A stretch of DNA of 20,668 nucleotides from an uncultured Mycoplasmatota bacterium (GTDB lineage Bacteria; Bacillota_I; Bacilli_A; RF39; UBA660): positions 1 through 20,668 of the forward strand of contig CAMUBM010000002.1 in assembly GCA_947087145.1 (NCBI GenBank), written 5' to 3'. The translations under genes were made by a program, and so were the position numbers. The notes beneath the pieces are model-generated. The model saw only the letters and a program-made list of their open reading frames with translations. It was not told the DNA's origin and ran no database searches. Positions 13,767-20,668 of the stretch are shown here, one piece after another (position 1 is the first letter of the stretch; the number at the start of each line of letters is the position of its first letter).

Positions 13767-15827
13767 CTATTTTTCTCTTATCATGTTTTTACTGACAAAA
13801 TAAGTAAGTAAGAAGTATCCTCCATAAATGATGATTAAGAATAGCGCAGTCATTATTATGGATGGAAGAAGTTTGTCGGAACCAAAACTTGCTAAAATAA
13901 AGTTACAGAATTGAATTCCAAAAATAGAATGGATCCCAGCAATTAGAAGTGGAAACAAGAAGAAGATGCCAATTTGATAAAACAAGGCTTTGTTTAGTAA
14001 TTTCTCATCCGTTCCTATTTTTCGTAGCATGGTGAAACGCATTTTATTGTCAGCTTGTTCAGAAAGTTCTTTTAATGCAAGAAGTGCTGCACTAGAAATC
14101 AAGAAAATAATTCCTAAGTATAATCCAATAAATGTTGCCATAGCCCCTAGTCCAATACTTGCTTCATATAAAGAGATTTTAGTGATGGCACTTAAACTTG
14201 TTTGTTTATTGTAAGGGTGACTTTCTAGTTCCATGATTTTATTTTCGATTTTGTATTTTTCTTCTTCCTTGCCTTTGTAATTAGCAGTTAAGATTGTTTC
14301 TTTTACTAACGCATTTGCAAAAGCATCGTCTGGTACGATAAATACACCCGAATTGGCATGGGTACTATTCATAAAAATAAATCCGTTTTTTACTTCGTCG
14401 TATTTTGGAATATACTCTTTATTTGCTATTTGTATTTTTGTATCACGTTTTAAAGCCTCATTTCTGATATCTACAAGTTCCTTATAGTCAGCAAGCACGA
14501 TGTATTCATTTTCTTTTAAAGTGTATTTTTCTTCTTCTAAAATTTCGGCGAGTTTATTGTAGTCACTTAGTTTTATGAATATTTCTTGAGCATCGTAATT
14601 CATAATAGGATAGATGTTTTTTAGTTCGTTATAATAGGTTCCCAGTGTATCTTTTAAAGTAATATAAGTATCACTATACAAACTAATTTCTACAATATCT
14701 TGTAAGTATTCTTCTGCATTAAAATTTAGATGCGTTAGGGTATCTTTTAAAGGAAGTTTACCATCTTCTATCATATTTTCCGTTAAATTCCAAGTTTTTT
14801 TCACTTGTTCTTCTGTTATGTTTTGGTATTTATAAAGTTGAATATCTGTAGGTGCCATCGTTTTTAAGTTGGCTGTCATGGAATTTTTAATGGATAGTGA
14901 AGAGGATAAAACACAAATGGTTACGAAAAGCATTAAACAAATGATGGTCATGGACATTACAGTGGTATTTATTTTGCTACTAATTTGACGTAAGACAAAC
15001 GTGTTTAATCCATGGTAATAAATTTTTTTTAGTTTCATGATAATGCGAAGAAGTAATCCAGATAAAGACCAAAAAAGAAAGAATGTTGAAACTGCCCCCA
15101 TAATAATTGGTTTAAAGATTTCGCTCGCATCGGTAAGTTCAGAAATTCCCCCAGTGACAAGATAGTACGCATAGCCTAAAACGATAGAGGATACAAGAAA
15201 TATAAAGGTACAAAGAATAGGATTTTTTAAGCGTACTTTTTCACTTTTTTTATTTCCATGAAGTAAATCAATTAATTTACAGCGACCCACATTAAATGTA
15301 TTAAAAATCATAACTAAAACGTACATGATACTAAAGTAGATCAATGTTTTTATACAAGCAGAACTCGAAAACGTAAAGGCAAATTTGGTTAAGTTGGCTT
15401 CAAACATATTGGCAACCAACAAACTCATAAGTTGTGACAAAATAATGCCAAGACCTAGACCGACTGCTAAAGAAATCATACCAATGAATAAAGTTTCTAG
15501 AAATAAAATACTCGCTATTTTTCTTTTGCTCATGCCGAGGGTTAAGTAAATTCCAAATTCTTTGTTCCTTCGTTTGATTAGAAACCGAGAAGCATAAATA
15601 ATTAAGAAACCTAAAATAAAGGAAACAAAGACACTGACTCCTGATAACATATTGGTCATTAGTGTTATGATTTCTCTTGTTGATGAGGTTACGTCCATCA
15701 TAACGGTTTGGGAGTCAATGGCATTAAAGACATAAAATATGGCTACTCCTAGAATAAGAGTAAAGAAATAGATGGCATAGTCTTTGATACTTTTTTTAAT
15801 ATTTTTTAAGGATAATTTACAAAGCAT
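13767..15827 (-). CDS. Bce/Yxd-type peptide antibiotic ABC transporter permease (FtsX-like)
   Basis: The preferred start is ATG 15827 (MLCKLSLKNIKKSIKDYAIY), preceded by AGGTGGGG and overlapping the ATPase stop by 11 bases; it gives 686 residues. The frame is open to a GTG at 15842. The ten-helix plan of BceB/YxdM/VraE permeases is evident. TM1 and an FtsX domain lie at about 20-180, with the 'FGIYLTLGMSKRKI' coupling segment near 90-105. A further helix block follows to about 310, then one large extracytoplasmic domain (about 320-550) and three C-terminal helices with 'NKMRFTMLRKIGTDEKLL' between them. In this family the large loop, together with the partner kinase, senses peptide antibiotics and the transporter frees the lipid II-cycle target. 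The exact peptide is unknown. Confidence 0.92.
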   Translation of the reverse strand: MLCKLSLKNIKKSIKDYAIYFFTLILGVAIFYVFNAIDSQTVMMDVTSSTREIITLMTNMLSGVSVFVSFILGFLIIYASRFLIKRRNKEFGIYLTLGMSKRKIASILFLETLFIGMISLAVGLGLGIILSQLMSLLVANMFEANLTKFAFTFSSSACIKTLIYFSIMYVLVMIFNTFNVGRCKLIDLLHGNKKSEKVRLKNPILCTFIFLVSSIVLGYAYYLVTGGISELTDASEIFKPIIMGAVSTFFLFWSLSGLLLRIIMKLKKIYYHGLNTFVLRQISSKINTTVMSMTIICLMLFVTICVLSSSLSIKNSMTANLKTMAPTDIQLYKYQNITEEQVKKTWNLTENMIEDGKLPLKDTLTHLNFNAEEYLQDIVEISLYSDTYITLKDTLGTYYNELKNIYPIMNYDAQEIFIKLSDYNKLAEILEEEKYTLKENEYIVLADYKELVDIRNEALKRDTKIQIANKEYIPKYDEVKNGFIFMNSTHANSGVFIVPDDAFANALVKETILTANYKGKEEEKYKIENKIMELESHPYNKQTSLSAITKISLYEASIGLGAMATFIGLYLGIIFLISSAALLALKELSEQADNKMRFTMLRKIGTDEKLLNKALFYQIGIFFLFPLLIAGIHSIFGIQFCNFILASFGSDKLLPSIIMTALFLIIIYGGYFLLTYFVSKNMIREK

Positions 15828-16584
15828 CTGAATAATCCCCACCTAGAAGGGTAACGACATCAATAATTTTATCAAAAAATGCTTTTCTTGAATCGTCCCC
15901 TTTTCTAATTTCGTTAAAAACTTTACCATCTTTTATGAATATAACACGACTGGCATAAGATGCAGTGAAGGCATCATGGGTAACCATTAAAATCGTGGCG
16001 CTCAAATTTTCGTTTAGATAATTAAATCTTTCTAAAAGCATTTTAGCAGATTTTGAGTCTAATGCTCCCGTTGGTTCATCAGCAAGTATAAGTTTTGGAT
16101 CAGTAATAATGGCCCTTGCGGATGCAACCCTTTGTTTTTGTCCTCCACTCATTTGGTAAGGGTATTTTTTTAATACACTTTCAATGTCTAAATCATTTGC
16201 TACCTTCTTCACTTTTTTGTCTATTGTGGAAACACTAACGTTTTGAATGGTTAAGGCAAGAGCAATATTCTCATAAGCCGTAAGGGTATCTAATAGATTA
16301 AAATCTTGGAATATAAACCCTAGCTCTTCCCTTCTAAATTTATTTAAGGCATTGCCTTTTAATTTAGTAATGTCCTCGTCCCCTACGTAAATATGGCCAC
16401 TCGTTACTCTATCAATCGTGGAAATACAATTTAAGAGGGTTGTTTTCCCACTCCCAGACGATCCCATAATGGCTACAAACTCTCCTTTTTCAACTTCAAA
16501 AGAGATGTTATCAATGGCTTTCGTTAAAGAAGAACGACTACCATAGTATTTTTCTATTTTTTCTATTTTCAAAATATTTTCCAT
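15817..16584 (-). CDS. Bce/Yxd-type ABC transporter ATP-binding protein
   Basis: This is the 255-residue cytoplasmic ATPase partner of the FtsX-like permease. Walker A GSSGSGKTT (41-49), Q-loop FIFQDFNLL (90-98), signature MSGGQKQR (145-152), Walker B LILADEPTGALD (165-176) and switch His203 are all intact. The 'FNLLDTLTAYENIALAL' and 'ADEPTGALDSKSA' blocks are those of the MacB/LolD/BceA group. The gene starts a new transcription unit: the 88-base gap after the kinase gene holds a regulator-type palindrome, and AGAAAGGAGAAATATTTT precedes ATG 16584. Expression is therefore expected to rise when the response regulator is phosphorylated. Confidence 0.95.
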   Translation of the reverse strand: MENILKIEKIEKYYGSRSSLTKAIDNISFEVEKGEFVAIMGSSGSGKTTLLNCISTIDRVTSGHIYVGDEDITKLKGNALNKFRREELGFIFQDFNLLDTLTAYENIALALTIQNVSVSTIDKKVKKVANDLDIESVLKKYPYQMSGGQKQRVASARAIITDPKLILADEPTGALDSKSAKMLLERFNYLNENLSATILMVTHDAFTASYASRVIFIKDGKVFNEIRKGDDSRKAFFDKIIDVVTLLGGDYSDAL

Positions 16585-16655
16585 AAAATATTTCTCCTTT
16601 CTCTTTCATAGTAAAGGAAACAGACTCATTTGTCGTAATTTTACTCTTACTTTGT

Positions 16656-16671
16656 CTTACAATTTTGTAAG
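16656..16671. promoter_or_regulatory. Response-regulator binding palindrome upstream of the transporter operon
   Basis: Minus-strand CTTACAAAATTGTAAG is a perfect 7+2+7 inverted repeat. It matches TNACA-N4-TGTAA, the consensus reported for BceR-like regulators of peptide-antibiotic transporters. It lies one base past the kinase stop and 71 bases upstream of the ATPase start. A possible -10 (TAAAAT) occurs 12 bases downstream, but no clear -35, as expected for an activated promoter. Binding is inferred. Confidence 0.75.
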
Positions 16672-16672
16672 G

Positions 16673-17698
16673 TTATTTTGCCACTTTATAAAAATCATTT
16701 TTAGGAAGTGTAATGGTTACTTGGGTATAGGCTTGTTCTTTGGAAGTGACTACAATACTATGTCCTAATTTCGTACAAAGTTTTTTAGCAATGTATAAAC
16801 CCATTCCCGTTGATTTTTGTTTTCTTCGTCCATTTTCTCCTGTAAAAGATTTTTCAAACACTCGTTTTACATCACTTTCTGGAATGCCTATTCCATTATC
16901 TAAAATACTAATTTCAATTTTATCATTGGTTTCCTTTGCTTCTATTTTTATGTAGGAAGAAGTGTTTTCTTTTTTGTATTTGATACTATTGCTTACTATT
17001 TGATTTAGGATAAATTCGAACCATTTGGCATCGGTATGAATGGACAAATCCTTGTTTTCCATTTGTACTTGAAATTCCATTTTGTTTTCTAATAAATCAT
17101 CTTTGTTTTTTAAAGCAACATTGTTGATTACGTTTTCTAGTTTGGTTTCTTTGATTAAGTAATCATTTTCTGCATTTTCACTTCGTACATAGTAAAGGAC
17201 TTGTTCAACATAGGTATCCATCCGTCTGATTTGTTCTAAAGCATTTTTAGTAAATTTTTCTTTATGATTATGTGCCATTAAAATAAGCGAGGCAATGGGT
17301 ATTTTTACTTCATGAATCCACATTTCGATGTATTCTTTAAAATCTTTGGTTTGAATTTCTAAAATCTTACTATTTTCTGCCATCGATTTACCCATTTCGT
17401 ATAGTGTTTGATAAATCAACTTTCCTTCATAAAAATTTGGTTTTTCTATTGTTTCCAAAACCAAATAGGCTTTTTCTAAATTTTGGGTATTTTCGAGTAA
17501 ATGGGTATAAAATTTCTGTTTACGAAAAAAGTCAATTAGGAGAGTAGAAATTACAAATAAAAGTTGAAGAATGATTAAAACAAGAATTAGACTTTTTTCA
17601 ACTTTGAATGCAAGTAATAATAAAAGAGTGATTGTAAGAGTAAATAGAAATAAGAGCAGTAAATATATTTTGTCTTTTAAATAATTCGTAAATTTCAT
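16673..17698 (-). CDS. Intramembrane-sensing histidine kinase (Bce/Yxd type)
   Basis: The product has 341 residues. Two membrane helices (about 11-31 and 36-57) are separated by only a few residues (FKVEK), so there is no extracellular sensor domain. This is the hallmark of kinases that sense through a partner BceAB-type transporter. The phosphoacceptor is His129 in EMWIHEVKIPI. The N box is NQIVSNSIKYK (Asn237), the G1 box DNGIGIP (267-273) and the G2 box STGMGLYIAKKL (from 296). 'WIHEVKIP' is the typical H-box form of this kinase group. The gene overlaps the regulator by four bases (ATGA). It should relay a peptide-antibiotic signal from the transporter to the regulator. Confidence 0.93.
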   Translation of the reverse strand: MKFTNYLKDKIYLLLLFLFTLTITLLLLLAFKVEKSLILVLIILQLLFVISTLLIDFFRKQKFYTHLLENTQNLEKAYLVLETIEKPNFYEGKLIYQTLYEMGKSMAENSKILEIQTKDFKEYIEMWIHEVKIPIASLILMAHNHKEKFTKNALEQIRRMDTYVEQVLYYVRSENAENDYLIKETKLENVINNVALKNKDDLLENKMEFQVQMENKDLSIHTDAKWFEFILNQIVSNSIKYKKENTSSYIKIEAKETNDKIEISILDNGIGIPESDVKRVFEKSFTGENGRRKQKSTGMGLYIAKKLCTKLGHSIVVTSKEQAYTQVTITLPKNDFYKVAK

Positions 17699-18357
17699 GA
17701 GAGAATGTACCCTATTCCTTTTCTAGTTTCGATTGCATTCTCGTGTCCAATGCTTTTTAATTTGCTTCTTAATCTACTGACATTTACGGTTAGCGCATTA
17801 TCGTTTATGTATTCGTTGTTGTTCCAAAGGTCGGTCATTAATTCGTCACGAGTTACAATTCGATTTTGGTTGTTTAGTAAATAATTTAAGATAATCATTT
17901 CGTTTTTGGTTAGAATGATTTCTTTGTTTTCTTTTTTTATCATTCCTTTTTGTCGGTAAATGGTTAAATCTTTGTATTGCATAGTATTTGCATTGTTTTC
18001 CATACGTTTTAAAATCGAACCAATTCGTAATAATAAAATGGTGGGATTGTAAGGTTTTGTTATGTAATCGTCAGCACCATACGACATGGATAGTACTTCG
18101 TCCACTTCGCTATTTTTACTAGTGACCATTATAATGGGAATGTTGTTTGTTTCACGTATTTTTTTTAAAAGTATTTCTCCACTCAAGTAAGGGATATTGA
18201 TATCTAAAAGGATTAGGTCTGGAGAAGCCTTTATAATTTCTTCGTAGGCATATTCAAAATTTTCTAGTAAAATGACTTCGTAACTTGCATTTTCTAAGAG
18301 TTCTTTTAATTCTTTACAAATCGTTTTGTCGTCTTCCACAATCATGATTTTTCTCAT
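17695..18357 (-). CDS. OmpR family response regulator (Bce/Yxd type)
   Basis: The product has 220 residues. The receiver domain (1-118) has acidic residues Glu8, Asp9 and Asp10, phosphoacceptor Asp52 (LLDINIP), Thr79 and Lys101 (TKPYN). The C-terminal winged helix (about 125-220) shows 'LTKNEMIILNYLLNNQNRIV', 'DELMTDLWNNNEYINDNALTVNVSRLRSKL' and 'IETRKGIGYIL'. It starts the two-component operon, and ATG 18357 follows AGAGAGGAAAGAGACT. A palindrome nearly identical to the one before the transporter operon lies just upstream of its promoter, so positive autoregulation is likely. Gene order and family type match YxdJ/BceR/GraR-like regulators. Confidence 0.93.
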   Translation of the reverse strand: MRKIMIVEDDKTICKELKELLENASYEVILLENFEYAYEEIIKASPDLILLDINIPYLSGEILLKKIRETNNIPIIMVTSKNSEVDEVLSMSYGADDYITKPYNPTILLLRIGSILKRMENNANTMQYKDLTIYRQKGMIKKENKEIILTKNEMIILNYLLNNQNRIVTRDELMTDLWNNNEYINDNALTVNVSRLRSKLKSIGHENAIETRKGIGYILS

Positions 18358-18379
18358 AGTCTCTTTCCTCTCTTTTTTT

Positions 18380-18388
18380 ATTATACCA
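18380..18388 (-). promoter_or_regulatory. Extended -10 promoter of the two-component operon
   Basis: On the minus strand, TGGTATAAT (18388-18380) is a consensus -10 with a TGn extension. The -35 position (GAAATA at 17 bases) is poor, and the regulator palindrome ends 22 bases upstream of the -10. This is the arrangement of an activator-assisted promoter. Confidence 0.65.
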
Positions 18389-18407
18389 CGAGAATTTTTT
18401 CTTATTT

Positions 18408-18423
18408 CTTACAAAATTGCAAG
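18408..18423. promoter_or_regulatory. Response-regulator palindrome upstream of its own gene
   Basis: Minus-strand CTTGCAATTTTGTAAG has the same 7+2+7 design as the site at 16656-16671, with one arm base changed (TTGCA for TTACA). It sits between the terminator of the upstream gene and the extended -10 promoter. Confidence 0.65.
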
Positions 18424-18444
18424 AAAAAAAGGAATTTCTTCCTT
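18424..18444 (-). terminator. Intrinsic terminator after the coiled-coil/TM gene
   Basis: On the minus strand, AAGGAA, a GAAA tetraloop, TTCCTT and a further T run overlap the stop codon of the gene ending at 18443. It insulates the two-component operon from upstream transcription. Confidence 0.7.
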
Positions 18445-18955
18445 ATCTTGTGCAATTTTCGGTATTCTGAATGATAATATTTTCTTCTTCTATAGTTGTT
18501 CTTTTTCTTGTTCTAACAAGTGTTTGACTACTAGAAGCTTGGGAGGTTTTTGATTGACTTCCTATTTCTGGATCTTCTTCTGCATAGCACCATAATGGAT
18601 CTATCAATCCTTGTAGTTCTTCTAAATCATTTGATAATGCATCTCTCTCTACTTGGCATACACTTTTATTTTCTTGATTAAAAATTAAAATACCTAAATT
18701 AATCAATGTAGCAATACTAAGAGTTCCTAGTATGAAGATTGCTTGACTTTTATTATCGTTTAAATATAGCCCAACAGAAGATAACACAGTAGCCCCACTT
18801 AATAGACGTAAAAGATTTGATTTATTTTGACAATACCTTATTTTTTCCTCTAACTCTTGCTGTTTTGTCTCCAATAAAGACAATTTGCTTTCTTTTAAAA
18901 TTAACAAATCATCCAGTGTTTTCATTAGAATATTTCGTAACTCTTCGTTATTCAT
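18443..18955 (-). CDS. Unknown protein: coiled coil, two-helix membrane hairpin, polar tail
   Basis: This 170-residue protein belongs to no family I recognise. Residues 1-45 are a charged coiled coil (LLILKESKLSLLETKQQELE). Two membrane helices follow at about 47-65 (LRLLSGATVLSSVGLYL) and 71-92 (AIFILGTLSIATLINLGILIF). A second helical stretch (95-118) and a Ser/Thr/Glu-rich disordered tail (125-170, SQSKTSQASSSQTLVRTRKR) complete it. Both ends are probably cytoplasmic. ATG 18955 follows AAAGGGGGAGCGAGAA. It lies 51 bases after the larger coiled-coil gene and may be transcribed with it, ending at a hairpin terminator. Whether it works with that neighbour is unknown. Confidence 0.65.
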   Translation of the reverse strand: MNNEELRNILMKTLDDLLILKESKLSLLETKQQELEEKIRYCQNKSNLLRLLSGATVLSSVGLYLNDNKSQAIFILGTLSIATLINLGILIFNQENKSVCQVERDALSNDLEELQGLIDPLWCYAEEDPEIGSQSKTSQASSSQTLVRTRKRTTIEEENIIIQNTENCTR

Positions 18956-19006
18956 TTCTCGCTCCCCCTTTTTTGAAGCATATCCTACTATAACTTTTCT
19001 ATTTTG

Positions 19007-19777
19007 TCAAATTTCAATTTTACTATGTTTTCTTATTCTACTATAAATTGTTTCCTTGTTTTCTACCATTTCTTCTAAAATACTTTCCAATCTCTTTTGA
19101 TTCAATTCTCTTCTTCTTTTTTCTTTTTCTTCCAAGCTTAAATCGGTTTCTTCAGGTGGAATGTTTTCTTGCCATTCTAGTTCTATTAACCTTTCTAAGA
19201 CGAATTGTAATTCTGGAAACTTAGAAAATTCTTTATTTAATTCTATTCCATTTGCTAAAGTAATCGTTTCTATATCAGCGGGAAGTAAAATATACTTTTC
19301 TATTTTCGATTTTTCTATGGCGGTCAATAGGGAATAATCGTTTAATAAACTTTTTATCTTTTCCATCTCTTCCATAGATACAATCACAAAATATTCATCA
19401 ATAGTTGGCAATAACATACATTTTAATTTTGGATGTTTACTAATTAGTGTTTCTGATTTCCCTTCTATTTTATTTGATTTTATTTTTTCTTGATTGTAAT
19501 CTTGTACTAGGCTTGCCATCTCCATTTCTTTTTGTTCTATTCCTTCTAAAAATTTTAACAAAAATGGAAAGAAATCATGGATAGGAAACGTGGTAGCCAC
19601 TTTCACTCTTTTTAATTGCTTTTCTATATTTTCTTTGGTTTCTTTTAATTTTATTTTTGTATCTTTTCTACCATCATGTAAATGTAATTCTCGCATGGTT
19701 TGTAATTGAAAGCGAAGAGCCTCTATTCTTGCTCTTTCTGTTTCTAAATTTGCTTTCATTTTTTCATAATCAGTCAT
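19007..19777 (-). CDS. Unknown coiled-coil protein
   Basis: ATG 19777 (MTDYEKMKANLETERARIEA) follows a strong AAGGAGGAAAAC and gives 256 residues; the frame is open to 19801 but without a ribosome site. Residues 1-115 are largely coiled coil, broken by 'TTFPIHDFFPFLLKFLEGI'. The middle (about 120-200) has a compact region with 'LKCMLLPTIDEYFVIVSMEE' and 'EKYILLPADIETITLANG'. The end (200-256) is again highly charged and helical. There is no signal peptide, membrane segment or catalytic motif. It resembles the low-complexity, lineage-specific proteins common in gut Bacilli. It follows the methyltransferase gene by 27 bases, so co-transcription is possible. Confidence 0.65.
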   Translation of the reverse strand: MTDYEKMKANLETERARIEALRFQLQTMRELHLHDGRKDTKIKLKETKENIEKQLKRVKVATTFPIHDFFPFLLKFLEGIEQKEMEMASLVQDYNQEKIKSNKIEGKSETLISKHPKLKCMLLPTIDEYFVIVSMEEMEKIKSLLNDYSLLTAIEKSKIEKYILLPADIETITLANGIELNKEFSKFPELQFVLERLIELEWQENIPPEETDLSLEEKEKRRRELNQKRLESILEEMVENKETIYSRIRKHSKIEI

Positions 19778-19804
19778 GTTTTCCTCCTTGTTGCCTATCA
19801 CATA

Positions 19805-20512
19805 TTAGCATTTTTTCTGTAATATGTAAAATAATTTTGTATGGGAAGAAAGCATTTCTGTTCCTATTTGGGGTTCACATTTTAGAATTTTCCATCCTAT
19901 TTTATTTGCAAATTTTAAAATTTCTTCTTTAGAATATATTCTTTCTTTTATAGTTTCATTTGCTATTCGTATGTTGTTTTCGTAAACTTCCAAATAATTT
20001 TTTAAAAGTTCATTTTCTTTCGTAATAAGATATTCTACGTAAATGTTATTTCCTCTATCACTTTTCCATTTTTTATTTAAGAGAAGTTTTTGTTCATCAA
20101 TGACATCAAAAATAAAATAGCCCTCTTTTTCTAAATACGTATCTATGTTTTTAAAGAGAGTTTCTAAATCTTGTTTTTTTAAAATATGATTGATGGCATC
20201 ACAAGTACAAGTAATGAGATTGTATTTTTCTTCCGATTGATAAGTTATGATATCTGCTATTTCAAAAGGTATTTTAGGATATTTTTCTTTTGCCAGTTGT
20301 ATCATACTTTTAGAAATATCTATTCCTTTTGTGGGTATTCCTTGTTCCCATGACAAATGGCAAAGAGTTCCTACTCCACAGGCAAGGTCTAGATGTTTTA
20401 TTGTTTTTACATTTGCCTTTTTTAAAAATTCTAAAATAGCATTTCCCATTGTTATAGAAAACGTATCCCAGCCATAATGATTGTAAATTTCAGAAAATTC
20501 TTTATCGTACAT
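19805..20512 (-). CDS. Class I SAM-dependent methyltransferase
   Basis: The preferred start is ATG 20512 (MYDKEFSEIYNHYGWDTFS) after AAAGAGGTAAAT, giving 235 residues; the frame is open to a TTG at 20542. Motif I HLDLACGVGT (40-49) binds S-adenosylmethionine, GIDIS (63-67) holds the acidic residue for the ribose, and 'NLITCTCDAINHI' (98-110) is the motif IV region. The sequence type (YDKEFSEIYNHYGW...LDLACGVGTL) is that of small-molecule methyltransferases such as the Methyltransf_25/11 group. The substrate cannot be told. It starts two bases after the stop of the partial upstream gene, so the two are co-transcribed. Confidence 0.85.
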   Translation of the reverse strand: MYDKEFSEIYNHYGWDTFSITMGNAILEFLKKANVKTIKHLDLACGVGTLCHLSWEQGIPTKGIDISKSMIQLAKEKYPKIPFEIADIITYQSEEKYNLITCTCDAINHILKKQDLETLFKNIDTYLEKEGYFIFDVIDEQKLLLNKKWKSDRGNNIYVEYLITKENELLKNYLEVYENNIRIANETIKERIYSKEEILKFANKIGWKILKCEPQIGTEMLSSHTKLFYILQKKC

Positions 20513-20514
20513 AT

Positions 20515-20668
20515 TTACCTCTTTTTCTTTTTCGTTTGACAATATTTTTCTAATACTTTATTTTGGTAATCATGGTATAACTTTCCTATGTATTCTTCTG
20601 GCTTTATCCATGATACTTTGTGGTCTTTTTCTACTGGTTTGCAGACTTTTTTATCAAATTCTGCTATA
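20515..20668 (-). CDS. 3' end of a possible NUDIX hydrolase gene (runs off the window)
   Basis: Fifty C-terminal codons are visible, entering at the right edge and ending in TAA at 20515-20517. The segment KPVEKDHKVSWIKPEEYIGK then LYHDYQNKVLEKYC has the 'E.DH...W....E....L.H..Q...L' form seen at the C-terminus of NUDIX hydrolases (for example, YtkD-like or ADP-ribose pyrophosphatase-like). The NUDIX box itself would be outside the window, so the family call is tentative. It is followed at two bases by the methyltransferase gene. Confidence 0.45.
   Translation of the reverse strand, partial: IAEFDKKVCKPVEKDHKVSWIKPEEYIGKLYHDYQNKVLEKYCQTKKKKR

Noticed and set aside
15828..15842. GTG start for the FtsX-like permease
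   Set aside because: It places the start on top of the AGGTGGGG ribosome site; ATG 15827 begins at the usual family N-terminus.
1..20668. CRISPR array, tRNA, rRNA, riboswitch or intact insertion sequence
   Set aside because: No regularly spaced repeats, tRNA-like cloverleaf, conserved rRNA segment or complete transposase with terminal repeats was seen on reading both strands; only a transposase-like tail lies at the left edge.

Overview
The window is AT-rich, low-GC Firmicutes (Bacilli-like) chromosome. It has strong AGGAGG-type ribosome sites, TTGACA/TATAAT-type promoters and many Lys/Asn/Ile-rich proteins. TGA is used as a stop codon (for example at 11883 and 12287) and Trp is TGG, so the code is standard and not the Mycoplasma code. 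It resembles an uncultured gut Bacilli/Erysipelotrichia-type genome, but no rRNA or marker gene fixes the taxonomy. Nearly all genes lie on the minus strand; the exceptions are the ZIP transporter and a broken transposase tail.

Layout, read along the + coordinate. Positions 1-205 hold the frameshifted 3' end of an Rpn/PD-(D/E)XK transposase-like gene, followed by a bidirectional terminator. Positions 267-715 hold an unknown gene split by a 1-base deletion. Positions 763-4579 are a self-regulated drug-export operon: a TetR regulator, an ABC ATPase and two ABC-2 permeases, with a clear promoter overlapping a 30-bp palindrome. Positions 4670-6862 encode a 730-residue membrane-anchored protein with internal repeats and a SleB-like hydrolase domain. 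Positions 6922-7662 encode a DUF5131 (phage Gp37/Gp68) radical-SAM-like protein, and 7774-8577 a ZIP metal transporter. Positions 8603-10363 are a small operon of a rhodanese lipoprotein, a 51-residue membrane peptide gene, a 96-residue membrane protein and a zinc-dependent phospholipase C-like protein. Positions 10576-11475 hold a DUF1653 protein and a GNAT acetyltransferase.

The centrepiece is 11616-18357, a Bce/Yxd-type peptide-antibiotic sensing and resistance module. It contains a response regulator, an intramembrane-sensing histidine kinase, an ABC ATPase and a 10-TM FtsX-like permease. A tightly overlapping accessory tail follows: a VanZ-RDD fusion, YxeA, a DUF5301-like protein and a zinc-ribbon protein broken by a homopolymer frameshift. 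The Bacillus subtilis yxdJKLM-yxeA locus has the same core order. Two near-identical palindromes fitting TNACA-N4-TGTAA lie in front of the regulator and in front of the ATPase, which suggests that the regulator controls both its own gene and the transporter/accessory operon.

Positions 18443-20668 hold two lineage-specific coiled-coil proteins, a class I methyltransferase and the 3' end of a gene resembling a NUDIX hydrolase.

Three genes carry single small indels (about 99-104, 659-664 and 11774-11780). These are either true decay or sequencing/assembly error, and reads would decide. All family names rest on motif recognition by eye; no database search was run.
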